Assembly: GCF_022179725.1 (NCBI RefSeq)
Contig: NZ_BPRC01000004.1
Location: forward strand, 186,001-250,000
Length of the DNA: 64,000 nt
From: Methylorubrum aminovorans
GTDB taxonomy: Bacteria > Pseudomonadota > Alphaproteobacteria > Rhizobiales > Beijerinckiaceae
Direction: 5' to 3'
The notes under the pieces were generated by a model. That model had not been told where the DNA came from, searched no databases, and saw nothing but the letters and a program-made list of their open reading frames with translations. Shown here in pieces: positions 54,370 through 63,397 of this stretch. Made by a program: the position numbers and the translations under genes. Numbering within the stretch: position 1 is the first letter of the stretch; each line of letters begins with the position of its first letter.

Positions 54370-57300
54370 CTACGGCTCGGCCAGCAGCGTGTCGGCGAGG
54401 AAATGGACGACGCGCTTCAGCTCGACCGGCTTCTGAAGGCGCTCCACATCCGCGAAGTCCGGCGGGATCACGCCCTCGTCGTAGCCCGTGATGAACACGA
54501 AAGGCACGCCGCGCTCGCGCAGGAGGGCCGCCAGGGTGAAGGACGGTCCGGAGCCCAGGTTGATGTCCACCAGAGCCGCCGCCGGCCTGCCGTCTTCAAG
54601 GGCCTCGCGAGCGGCCTCCTCAGTCGGGCAGGGGCCGATCACCTCCGCCCCCGCGCCCTGAAGCGCGCGGGCGGTGTCGGTCGCGAGGTAGTAATCGTCC
54701 TCCACCACGAGGACGCGGTGGCCGCTCAGGTTGGCTTGGCCGGTCATGTCGAGCGCTCCTCCGGACACGGTCGCGCGTTGCGGGGCATCCGTTTCCAGAA
54801 TGCTCGCTCCGTCGCGCAGCGGAAATTCGAGGCGGCACCGGGCCCCGTCCGGGCCGATCTCCAGGCGGCCGCGTCCGCCCAGCTCGTAGGGCAGGCGCCC
54901 CTCGACCAATTCACGGCCGAAGCCGCCGCGGACGGAGGCGGGGTGCCCGTTCCGGCTCACGTCCTGCGCCGAGTTTGGAGCGCCCGCCTCGACCCAATCG
55001 AAGCCCAGCCAGGTCTCGCCGCGCTTCTCGAACAGAGCCCAGCGCACCCGCACGCGGCCCTCCGGCACTCCCAGCGCTCCGTATTTCAGGGCGTTCGTCG
55101 CCAGTTCGTGCACCGCGAGGGTCAGGATCTCCGCGGCCTTGGGCGACAGCTCGACCTCGGGTCCGGACAGGTCGTACTGGTCCTCGCGCAGGGCCTGGGC
55201 GCTGACCTCGTCGTGAACGATGGTCGCCACCGGCACGCCCGCATTGGCGGAGCGGGTCAGAAGCGCCTGGACGCGGGAGAGCGTGAGAAGCCGCCCGCCG
55301 ACGAGAGACGCGTAATCCGCTACGGACTCCGCCCGCTCGCCGGTGCGGGCGACGATCGAGCGGGTCACCGCCATGATGTTGCGCACCCGGTGCTGTAGTT
55401 CGGCCAACAGCACGGCCTGGTGCCCGGTCAACAGCTTGGCCTCGGTGGTGTCGGAGGACAGGCCACCGATGCGCCGCACCCGACCCTGCTCGTCACGCAG
55501 GGGGAAGAGCGTGCTGCGGATCCAGCGGAAGGCGCCGTCGCTGGGGCGCTGGATCCGGAACTCGTTGACCAGCGACTGGCCGCTCGCCACCCGTTGCAGA
55601 TTCATGAAGCTGCGCTCGCGATCCTCCGGCAGCATGTGTCGGGCCCATTGCCGGACATCGCCCCCGAGAATATCCGGATCGACGCCGTACACGGTCCGCA
55701 GCGCCGGACTGATGAACTCCATTTCGAGCGTCTCCGCGTTGCGGATCCAGAGCACGTCGGACGACGCCTCGGCGAATTGCCGGAAGCGCTCCTCGCTCTC
55801 GCGCAGGCGCAGCTCGGCGCGTTTCGCCCGAAGGGCGTGCCAGATCGCGGGCGCCAGCGCCTCGACCGCCTCCAGATCCTCCGGGCGGTAGCCACCCGGG
55901 CGGTTGCCGAGACCGATCAGGCCCCGGGTCTTGTCGCCCTGCTTCAGCGGGACACCGAGAAAGGCGGTCAGCGGCACGTGGCCGGCGGGCGTGCCGATGC
56001 GATCGGGGTGGGAGGCGAGGTTGTTGACGATGAAGCTTTCCCCGTCCCGCAGCACCCGCCCGTAGATACCGTGGACGGCAAGACCCAGGGCCAATTTGCC
56101 CGGTGGGAGGCCGCTGCCCCCCTCGCCCGCCAGCGCGGCATAGTGGGCCCGGCTCCGGTCGCTGAAGAACAGGCCGTCGAGGCGTCCGGTCGCCTCGTCG
56201 ATCTCGCCCATGAAGCCGATGGCGCTGTCGGTCAGTTCCTCGGCCAGATCGAGGGAGATGCGCGCCAGACTCTCTTCCGATGAGGCGCCGAGCGTCTCGC
56301 TGAAGACGAGATTGATCGCCTGGAGAACGGCGTTGTTGCGCCTGACGCGCTCCTCAGCCTGCCGTCGCTCCGTTACGTCGATCGAGACGCCGACGAAGCG
56401 GCCATCCTCCAGTGGCCGGCCCGAACTGCTGAGCCAGCGGTACTGCCCGTCGGCGCGGCGGAACCGGGCCTCGTCGGCGAAGGGACGCCCTTGCGCGAAC
56501 GCCTCCCGAAAGAGAGCGACGTGCCGCTCCGCATCCGCGGGATGCAGGAACCTCTCCCAGCCGTCGCGCGCGAGGACGTCGAAGTCCACGCCGAAGAAGG
56601 CGAGGTAGTGCTCGTTGACGAAGATGGCGCCCTGAGTGTCCACGTCCCAATGGAGGACCGGCGCGGCGTCGGCCATGGTGCGCAGCCGCATGTCGGCCTC
56701 GCGCACGCTCCTCTCGGCCCGGGCCCGCTCCATCGCCGCCCAGATGCGCTCTCCGGTCTCGACGACGAGCGCGACCTCCGACTCGGTCCAGGCGCGCGGC
56801 TCAGCGCAGACGACGTTGAGCGTCCCAACCAATTCGCTGTGCTTGACGAGGGGCGCTCCGATCCAGGCGACGAACTGACCCTCCTGCAGGATCGCCCGAT
56901 CCGCCTCCGGTATCAGATCGGAGGCGGCGACATCGGTCAGGACGGCCGGATTCGGGGCCCGATAGAGCGGGGTTAGCCAGCGGACACGCGAGAGGGGATG
57001 CATGCCCACATAGGCGTGCCGCAACGGCCTGCGCAGATATTCCCGCTCCACGACCAACTGGTCCTTGGGCAGGTCGATCGCCGCGCAGAAAGTGCGGTCC
57101 GCATCGAGCTGGTCACCCAGGAGGCGGCAGGCTTCGGCCTGAATCGCGGCGGTATCGGCGAGGGGACGAAGCGCGTCACTGAGCCGGAGCAGGAAGGCCT
57201 GCTGCTCCTCGCGTTGGCGAAGGGCCTGTTCGGTGATCTTGAAATCGTGGATGTCCTCGGTGGTCCCGTACCAGCGGACGATCCTGCCCTGCGCGTCGCG

Positions 57301-58110
57301 GCGCGGATAGGCGCGGGAGCGCAACCAGCGATACGCATCGGAGGCGCCCATACGCACACGGTGCTGGATATCGAGCGGCTCGCCGGTGCGGACGCTTGTC
57401 ATCCAGTGCTCGATCGTGGCGCGGGCGTCGATCGGGTGCTGCACCTCGATCCAGCTCTTGCCGTAACCGCTCACGCCCGTCCATTCGCGGAACCGCGTGG
57501 GTATGAAGTCGATGGCCCCGTCCCGGTCGGCCGTCCACGAGATCTGCGGGTTGAACTCGACGGTGTAGCGCAGGTGCTCCTCGTTTTCCCGCAGAGCCTG
57601 TTCGGCGAGGATACGCGCCGTATTCTCCAAGACCACGGCGTACAGGCCTCGGATCGTGCCGGCCTCGTCCCGGAGCGGGATCCAGCTCGCGGTGAACCAG
57701 CCGACCGGTTGCTCCGCGCGCGACGGCAGTTCGAAGAACTCATCCGTGTGTCGCTGCGTCTCGCCCCGGAGCGCCGCCGCGATCATCCCGTGATCGGACA
57801 CTTCAGGCCAGACTTCGGCCAGCGGAGACCCGAGCGCCGCCGCGTGTTTCGCGCCGAGGATGGGGATGTAGGCGTCGTTGTAGAGGAGTGTGAGGTTCGG
57901 CCCCCAGGCGAGCAGGCTCGGTAGGGCTGAGCCGACCGTCATCTCCACGGCCGTCTTCAGGCTCTGCGGCCAGTCCTGCATCGGACCCAGGCCCGTCGTC
58001 GCCCAGGCAAAGGACCGAATACGCTCGACCATCTCGCCGTTGCCGACCGGCCAGACTGTCATGTTCCCGCTCATCCAAGCGCCAGAACCACGTTCAAATC
58101 GGAAAGTCAC
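54370..58110 (-). CDS. HWE-family hybrid histidine kinase with multiple PAS/GAF domains and receiver
   Basis: 1246 residues, no membrane segments. Domain order, approximately: PAS-like (20-150), PAS (170-290; YTVEFNPQISWTADRDGAID), GAF (310-465), PAS (475-600), GAF (615-775), PAS (780-900), HWE kinase (905-1110), receiver (1125-1243). The phospho-accepting His is in ELQHRVRNIMAVTRSIV, the ATP site has HELATNALKYGALG and GFGRELVEG, and the receiver has VEDDYYLATD, ALVDINLGSG and LQKP. Cytoplasmic sensor with unknown ligands. It is on the opposite strand and splits the XL gene cluster. The start is a GTG; an ATG 13 codons later (MSGNMTVWP) is possible. Confidence 0.9.
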   Translation of the reverse strand: MTFRFERGSGAWMSGNMTVWPVGNGEMVERIRSFAWATTGLGPMQDWPQSLKTAVEMTVGSALPSLLAWGPNLTLLYNDAYIPILGAKHAAALGSPLAEVWPEVSDHGMIAAALRGETQRHTDEFFELPSRAEQPVGWFTASWIPLRDEAGTIRGLYAVVLENTARILAEQALRENEEHLRYTVEFNPQISWTADRDGAIDFIPTRFREWTGVSGYGKSWIEVQHPIDARATIEHWMTSVRTGEPLDIQHRVRMGASDAYRWLRSRAYPRRDAQGRIVRWYGTTEDIHDFKITEQALRQREEQQAFLLRLSDALRPLADTAAIQAEACRLLGDQLDADRTFCAAIDLPKDQLVVEREYLRRPLRHAYVGMHPLSRVRWLTPLYRAPNPAVLTDVAASDLIPEADRAILQEGQFVAWIGAPLVKHSELVGTLNVVCAEPRAWTESEVALVVETGERIWAAMERARAERSVREADMRLRTMADAAPVLHWDVDTQGAIFVNEHYLAFFGVDFDVLARDGWERFLHPADAERHVALFREAFAQGRPFADEARFRRADGQYRWLSSSGRPLEDGRFVGVSIDVTERRQAEERVRRNNAVLQAINLVFSETLGASSEESLARISLDLAEELTDSAIGFMGEIDEATGRLDGLFFSDRSRAHYAALAGEGGSGLPPGKLALGLAVHGIYGRVLRDGESFIVNNLASHPDRIGTPAGHVPLTAFLGVPLKQGDKTRGLIGLGNRPGGYRPEDLEAVEALAPAIWHALRAKRAELRLRESEERFRQFAEASSDVLWIRNAETLEMEFISPALRTVYGVDPDILGGDVRQWARHMLPEDRERSFMNLQRVASGQSLVNEFRIQRPSDGAFRWIRSTLFPLRDEQGRVRRIGGLSSDTTEAKLLTGHQAVLLAELQHRVRNIMAVTRSIVARTGERAESVADYASLVGGRLLTLSRVQALLTRSANAGVPVATIVHDEVSAQALREDQYDLSGPEVELSPKAAEILTLAVHELATNALKYGALGVPEGRVRVRWALFEKRGETWLGFDWVEAGAPNSAQDVSRNGHPASVRGGFGRELVEGRLPYELGGRGRLEIGPDGARCRLEFPLRDGASILETDAPQRATVSGGALDMTGQANLSGHRVLVVEDDYYLATDTARALQGAGAEVIGPCPTEEAAREALEDGRPAAALVDINLGSGPSFTLAALLRERGVPFVFITGYDEGVIPPDFADVERLQKPVELKRVVHFLADTLLAEP

Positions 58111-58394
58111 GCCCCTATTACTGAACAGTCGCTTGCCTCAATGGATCAATCGGCAAAGACATCGGCGGGACCGTTCAACCTCGGATTGATTTTCTGCTTT
58201 CATGATCTGGGCCAAGGCTCCTGCCCTTGTTCGAGCCGGAGCCCGCCACCGGATTGAGCCGCGGCCGATTTCGAACGATAAGCCCCGCTGCCCGGACACG
58301 TCCGGCGCCGCGAAGCGGGACAGGGTTTCCGCGCGGCAATCGCCATATTCGAGGAGGGTGACGAGCCCCCTCCGCGCAGACGAGATCGATCCTG

Positions 58395-59417
58395 ATGCAA
58401 GCCCTCCAGCTCTTCGGCGACCGCGACCTGCGCCTGACCGACGTCGAGCCGCCGCCCGCGCCCGGGCCGGGCGAGGTGCAGATCCGGGTGCGCGCGGTCG
58501 GACTCAACTTCATCGACGTGTGGGGCTTTCGCGGCATGGCGTTTGCCAAGCGCAAGCTGCCGCTCGCCGTCGGCGCGGAGGCCGCGGGCGAGATCGCGGC
58601 GGTCGGCGAGGGCGTCGAGGGCTTGTCCGTCGGCGATGCCGTGGTGCCCTACGGCGCCTTGACCTGCGGGAAGTGCCGCGCCTGCCGCGAGGGCCGCGAC
58701 AACCTGTGCGAGGACGTCTCCGGCGTTATGGGCTTCCATCTCGACGGCTTCGCCCGCGAGCGCGTCAACCTGCCGGCCCGGCTCGTGGTGCGGGTGCCGG
58801 GTGGCGTCGATCACGTCCAGGCAGCCTGCGCCGGCATCGCCTTCGGCACCGTCCAGCACATGCTGTTCGACAACGCGCGGCTGGAGCCCGGCGAGTCGAT
58901 TCTCGTCCAGGCCGGCGGCTCCGGGATCGGCACGGCGGCGATCAAGATGGCCAAGGCGATCGGCTGCACCGTCTACACGACGGTGGGCGACGACGCGAAG
59001 GGCGAGAAGGCGAAGGCGCTCGGCGCCGACCACGTCATCAACTATCGCGAGGAGCGCTTCGAGGGCGAGGTGCGGCGGCTGACCAAGCGCAAGGGCGTGG
59101 ACGTGGTGTTCGAGCATGTCGGGCCCGAGACGTGGAACGGATCGCTGCTCTGCCTCAAGCCCGGCGGGCGGCTCGTCACCTGCGGCTCGACCTCGGGTGT
59201 CTCGGTGCAGATGAACCTGATGCAGTTGTTCCAGCAGCAGTACCGCATCACCGGCTCGTTCGGCTGCCGCATCGCCAATATGAGCCAGAGCCTCGACAAG
59301 ATGGCCGCCGGCCTCACCCCCGTCGTCGATACGGTGCTGCCGCTCGCCGACTTCGCGCAGGGGCTGGAGCGCCTGGAATCGCGCAAGGTGTTCGGGAAGA
59401 TCATCGTGACGCTGTGA
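58395..59417 (+). CDS. Zinc-type alcohol dehydrogenase of the AcpXL cluster
   Basis: 340 residues, MDR superfamily. The N-terminal half has the zinc-site sequence GALTCGKCRACREGRDNLCE with four Cys, and NADP/NAD binding occurs at VQAGGSGIGTAAIKMAKAIG. Sequence features such as VWGFRGMAFAKRKLPLAVGA and TCGSTSGVSVQMNLMQLFQQ are those of the rhizobial gene (adh2XL) next to fabF1XL. It is likely to oxidise or reduce an intermediate in making the hydroxylated very-long-chain acyl chain. Here it is separated from the cluster by the HWE kinase gene. Confidence 0.88.
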   Translation: MQALQLFGDRDLRLTDVEPPPAPGPGEVQIRVRAVGLNFIDVWGFRGMAFAKRKLPLAVGAEAAGEIAAVGEGVEGLSVGDAVVPYGALTCGKCRACREGRDNLCEDVSGVMGFHLDGFARERVNLPARLVVRVPGGVDHVQAACAGIAFGTVQHMLFDNARLEPGESILVQAGGSGIGTAAIKMAKAIGCTVYTTVGDDAKGEKAKALGADHVINYREERFEGEVRRLTKRKGVDVVFEHVGPETWNGSLLCLKPGGRLVTCGSTSGVSVQMNLMQLFQQQYRITGSFGCRIANMSQSLDKMAAGLTPVVDTVLPLADFAQGLERLESRKVFGKIIVTL

Positions 59418-59433
59418 GGTCGGCGCCCCTCCC

Positions 59434-59877
59434 TCAGCGCAGGCAGACGAGAACGAGGCCGCCGATCATCAGGGCGCAGCCGAGGATGCGCCAGGGATCG
59501 GCACTGTGCTGGGCGAACCCGACCCAGCCGAAATGGTCGAGCACGACCGAGGTGATGATGGCCGCAGTCACCGTGATCCCGGTGAAGACCGCCGCCCCCA
59601 GCCGCTCGGCGAGGAAGATCGTGGCCAGCACGTAGCTCGCGCCCATGACGCCGCCGAGCCAGGCCCACCACGGCACGCTTGCGAAGCGCTGGGCGCCCGG
59701 CCAGCCGATCCCGGCGAAGGGCGCGGCGGCGAGATAGACGGCGACGTTGGCCGCCGTCACGACGAGCGCGGCGAGGATCGGCTGGCCGAGCGCCTTGTTC
59801 AGGGTCGCGTTGGCGCCCGACTGGACCGTGTTGAGAATGCCCGCGACCGTGACCGCGGCGACGATGAGGATCGGCAT
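59434..59877 (-). CDS. DMT-superfamily small membrane protein (DUF606/YdcZ type)
   Basis: 147 residues, five hydrophobic helices with little else: MPILIVAAVTVAGILNTVQS, then PILAALVVTAANVAVYLAAA, a Pro-rich loop (PWWAWLGGVMGASYVLATIF) and LGAAVFTGITVTAAIITSVV. This is the half-size DMT family that often works as a pair; function unknown. Convergent with the alcohol dehydrogenase. Confidence 0.82.
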   Translation of the reverse strand: MPILIVAAVTVAGILNTVQSGANATLNKALGQPILAALVVTAANVAVYLAAAPFAGIGWPGAQRFASVPWWAWLGGVMGASYVLATIFLAERLGAAVFTGITVTAAIITSVVLDHFGWVGFAQHSADPWRILGCALMIGGLVLVCLR

Positions 59878-59933
59878 GGGTCGGTTCGTCTCTCCGGCTC
59901 CTGTTCCGGAGGGTGAAGCCTCGGCGGGCCGGT

Positions 59934-61145
59934 TCAGGTCCCGCGCACGGTCATGTCCGGGTTGAGGTCGAGCCAGCGGCGCTCGGCGGCGGCGCGGTAG
60001 AGCGCCTCGATCAGGCGTACGTCGCGCAGGCCCATCTCGCCGGGCGTGCGCACCGCGCCGCCCTCGGCAACGATCTGCGAGAAATGGTCGAGCTCCCCAG
60101 TGAACTGGGCCGCGCTGGTCTCCTGCGTCAGCACCTCCTCCGACTTCTTGGCGTTCGCAACGACCAGGCGGTTGCCCTGATAGGCCGTGGCCGGATCGAG
60201 GGTGGCCACGAGCCGGTCACCCCACAGGTCGATGCGCTTCTTGTCGGCGGTGTAGCCCGAGGAGATCGTCGCCCGCCGGCCGGACGGGAAAGCGAGTTCG
60301 GCGGTGAAGACATTCTCCACCTCGGCAAAACGCGGATCGCCGGGCGGCGACTGCATCGAGGCCGCGACGGCGTTCGGGCTCTCGTCGAAGAACCATTGCA
60401 GGCCGTTCAGGGCGTAGATGCCGATATCGACGAGCGAGCCGCCGCCAGCCACCGCCCGCTTCACCCGCCACTGGTCGCGGGGCCGCGACGGATCGAGAGG
60501 ACGGTGGTGATCGGAGGACGCGAACCAGACCGCCCCCAGTTCGCCCGCATCGAACATCTGCTTGGCGCGCAGATTGTGCGGCTCCCAATGCGCCCGGTAC
60601 GCGACCATCAGCCGGCGGTCGGCGGCCCGCGCGGCGTCGATCATCCGCTGGCACTCGGCGGGCGAGTTCGCCATCGGCTTCTCGCAGATCACGTGATTGC
60701 CGGCTTCGAAGGCCTTCACCGTCAGCTCGGCATGCGAGGCGTTCGGCGTGACGATGTAGACAACGGCGACCTCGGGATTGTCGGCAAGCCGCTCCATCGC
60801 GTCGTAGCCGTAGAGCGATCGCTCGTTCACGCCGTAGCGGGCGGCCACGCTCCGCGCCTTGTCCGGATTGCCGGAGACGAGGGCGACGGTCCGCGAACGG
60901 CGGGAGCGGGCGAGGGCGGGCAGGACGTAGGCCTGCGTGTAATGCCCGAGGCCGACCACCGCCCAACCGACGCGCTGCTCGAGGGCGAGCGGCGGCTCCT
61001 CCTCGAGCTGCGGCTCGGGTCGCCCGACGGGCCCGGGCGGGATCGCCGTCGCCGGCTGCGCCGCCGCCCGGCCCGCCGCGAGGGCACCGAGGCCGAGGGC
61101 GCTTCCGGCAAGGAACAGGCGGCGCGCGTTCGAGTGGTCTTGCAA
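59934..61145 (-). CDS. Gfo/Idh/MocA-family oxidoreductase with Tat signal
   Basis: 403 residues. The N-terminus NARRLFLAGSALGLGALAAG is a twin-arginine signal, so the enzyme is exported folded with its bound NADP, as in glucose-fructose oxidoreductase. The Rossmann start is VGWAVVGLGHYTQAYVLPAL, and the substrate-side motifs are EKPMANSPAECQRMIDAARA and GGGSLVDIGIYALNGLQWFF (containing the family Asp and His-equivalent region). It probably acts on a sugar in the periplasm. Confidence 0.9.
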   Translation of the reverse strand: MQDHSNARRLFLAGSALGLGALAAGRAAAQPATAIPPGPVGRPEPQLEEEPPLALEQRVGWAVVGLGHYTQAYVLPALARSRRSRTVALVSGNPDKARSVAARYGVNERSLYGYDAMERLADNPEVAVVYIVTPNASHAELTVKAFEAGNHVICEKPMANSPAECQRMIDAARAADRRLMVAYRAHWEPHNLRAKQMFDAGELGAVWFASSDHHRPLDPSRPRDQWRVKRAVAGGGSLVDIGIYALNGLQWFFDESPNAVAASMQSPPGDPRFAEVENVFTAELAFPSGRRATISSGYTADKKRIDLWGDRLVATLDPATAYQGNRLVVANAKKSEEVLTQETSAAQFTGELDHFSQIVAEGGAVRTPGEMGLRDVRLIEALYRAAAERRWLDLNPDMTVRGT

Positions 61146-61271
61146 GCGGATCTCCGGCAGCGTCCCGCTCGGCCATTCGCCCGGCAGGTCCGGGGCGGCA
61201 TCACCCCGTCAGGCAACGCGAGAGCGCTTCCCCGCAGCGCTGCGGCATGATGCCGTCGAGACAGCTCGTCG

Positions 61272-61712
61272 TCAGCGCCGCGGGGTCGGGCGCCAATCCT
61301 CCGGCGCCATCTCGAAGCCCGCGAACTCGAAACCCGGCGAGACCGTGCAGCCGACGAGCGTCCAGGCGCCGAGGCTGGTCGCCGTCTGCCAGTGGCCCGC
61401 GGGCACCACGATCTGCGGGCGCTGGCCGCGCAGGAGGTCGGGTCCGAGATGGTGGGCCGAGGCGTCATGGCCGTTGGGGCTCATGGTGATCACCATCGGT
61501 GCGCCGGCATGCCAGTGCCAGATCTCGGCCGCGTCGACCCGGTGCCAGGCCGAGGTCTCGCCCACACCCAGCAGGTAGTAGATCGCAGTGCCGACCGATC
61601 GACCCTCCACCTGGCGCGGATCGCGAAACGTCTCGCGGTAATGGCCGCCCTCCGGATGGGGCTGGAGCGCGAGCGCGTCGATCACCTGCGCCGCCGTCAG
61701 GGTGTCGCTCAT
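61272..61712 (-). CDS. DUF985 cupin-like protein
   Basis: 146 residues with the DUF985 pattern: LQPHPEGGHYRETFRDPR, IYYLLGVGETSAWHRVDAAE, WHWHAGAPMVITMSPNG and TLVGCTVSPGFEFAGFEMAP. The His residues in WHRVDAAEIWHWHAG are candidate metal ligands. Role unknown, possibly sugar isomerisation or binding. Start ATG overlaps the stop of the upstream gene (ATGA). Confidence 0.85.
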   Translation of the reverse strand: MSDTLTAAQVIDALALQPHPEGGHYRETFRDPRQVEGRSVGTAIYYLLGVGETSAWHRVDAAEIWHWHAGAPMVITMSPNGHDASAHHLGPDLLRGQRPQIVVPAGHWQTATSLGAWTLVGCTVSPGFEFAGFEMAPEDWRPTPRR

Positions 61713-63397
61713 GGGGTCTCTTCCTCTCTCCCGTCGCAGCGGACCAGCCAGCCGCGGTAATGCACGAGCAGCCCGACGAGCGGCAGGAACAGGGCCACGT
61801 CGAAGCGGAAACGGCCCTCTGCATCGACCCGCTCGCTCGCCCGCGTCGTCGGCCGCAGGGCACGCGGCAGGGGCAGCGGGCCGAGCCGCCAGCCCGTCAC
61901 CGCCATGTCGAGCCCGTCCGCGTGGCCGGTCACCGCGAGATCCATCGCGAACGGACCGAAATGCTCGCGCACCCGCCCGCTCCCGTCGGGCCCGACGTAC
62001 TGCATCCGGCTGGAGAAGCGGCGACCCGGAAACCAGCGCGTCCAACGCTCCACGCCGGCCTCGAGGTCGGGCTCCATCGTCACGCGGATCGGTCCGTCCG
62101 CCATGGCCGGCGGCAACCGGAACAGCAGGGCGACGAGGGCGACGACGGGGCTGCGTCCGCGCCGGACTTCGGCTCGGCCGCGGAACGCGCCGTCGCCGAC
62201 CGAGCCGTGCAGCGCGCGGACCGCCTCGGGCATTTGCGCGAAGCCGGCTCCGAGCGCCCGCTCGATCAACGGCACGGGGTGATCGACGGCGCGGCGGGTG
62301 CGGATGGCGAGGCGGCCCATCTCCGCCTCGATCGCAGCGAGCGGCAGCACGCCGACGCACGGATAGGCGCCCGCCGGGATCGGCGCGGCGAAGGGATCGG
62401 TGAGCCGGCGGATTGCGGCGAGGGCGGGCAGGGTCGGAACAGAGGGTCCGTCGCCGCCTTCAGCGACGAGGCTCCAGACCGCGCGGGTCGGCCTGCCCGT
62501 CGCATCACGCCCCAGAACCTCGACGCTCATGCCGCCGCGGTCGCTGCCGAAGCGGTCGAACCAGCCGGCGATGACGAGGAAGGGGCGGGCGAACGGGTTG
62601 AGCGAGGGCAGCAGGCGCCACCGCACCGGCAGGCTCGCGAGGCTCAGGCCCAAATGGAGAACCGGCAGTTCGAGCCCGGCGCGGAACAGAGCTGTGCGCA
62701 GGCGGGGAAACCGGGCGGGCAGGATGTCGAGGTCGGGCGTTTCGCACAGGCTGGCGAAGCGCCGGCCGAGGCCCGGCACGGTGATCCGGCGGAGCAGGCC
62801 CCAGCCGGGCCGGTTCCGCCACGTGCCCGCCTGCAGGACCCGCACGGGCCGGCCGGCATAGGAGAGGATTGCCCGCATCACCGAGAGGCCACGGGGCGCC
62901 CGGTTGCCCGGGACGATCGCGACCCGCACCGTCTCGATCGAGCGCCAGCCGTCGGTCAGCGCATCGAGCGCCGCGTTCGACAGGGCAGGGGTCGAACTCG
63001 CGCCGGTGAGCGCGACGACACCGTTGGCCCGTGCCAGCGGGTCGAGGGCGGGGAAGGCCGCCACGAAGTCACGGCCATCGGCGAGGTCGAGATAGGGCAG
63101 GCCGGCCTCGATCGCCGCGCGGGCGAGCGTCGGCGCGCCGCCCTGGAATGGTCCGGCCGCATCCACCACGATGGCGGCGCCGAGCGCGCGCAGGTCGGCC
63201 GCCTCGACCCGCGTCGCGTCGAGACGCGCCGCCCGGCCGCGCCCCTCCGGCACGGTGCGGGCCACGGCTTCCGCCCTAGCCCGGTCGCGGCCGGCGACGA
63301 TCACGGTGAGATCGGTGGTGGTGGCGAGCCCGGCGACGAGCCGCGCCCCAAAGGCGCCGGCCCCGCCCACCACGAGGATGGCAGGCGGCTGCGTCAG
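61709..63397 (-). CDS. Saccharopine dehydrogenase-like NAD(P)-binding protein with DUF4166-type C-terminal domain
   Basis: About 562 residues. The Rossmann opening ILVVGGAGAFGARLVAGLAT and VDAAGPFQGGAPTLARAAIE with YLDLADGRDFVAAF are those of saccharopine-dehydrogenase-type proteins. The second half (from about residue 340) ends in a domain with RWFPGRRFSSRMQYVGPDG, typical of DUF4166. Reaction unknown. The start is uncertain: the stop of the upstream gene overlaps a CTG (CTGA at 63,394-63,397) and the first canonical start is a GTG eight codons later. Confidence 0.75.
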   Translation of the reverse strand: MTQPPAILVVGGAGAFGARLVAGLATTTDLTVIVAGRDRARAEAVARTVPEGRGRAARLDATRVEAADLRALGAAIVVDAAGPFQGGAPTLARAAIEAGLPYLDLADGRDFVAAFPALDPLARANGVVALTGASSTPALSNAALDALTDGWRSIETVRVAIVPGNRAPRGLSVMRAILSYAGRPVRVLQAGTWRNRPGWGLLRRITVPGLGRRFASLCETPDLDILPARFPRLRTALFRAGLELPVLHLGLSLASLPVRWRLLPSLNPFARPFLVIAGWFDRFGSDRGGMSVEVLGRDATGRPTRAVWSLVAEGGDGPSVPTLPALAAIRRLTDPFAAPIPAGAYPCVGVLPLAAIEAEMGRLAIRTRRAVDHPVPLIERALGAGFAQMPEAVRALHGSVGDGAFRGRAEVRRGRSPVVALVALLFRLPPAMADGPIRVTMEPDLEAGVERWTRWFPGRRFSSRMQYVGPDGSGRVREHFGPFAMDLAVTGHADGLDMAVTGWRLGPLPLPRALRPTTRASERVDAEGRFRFDVALFLPLVGLLVHYRGWLVRCDGREEETP

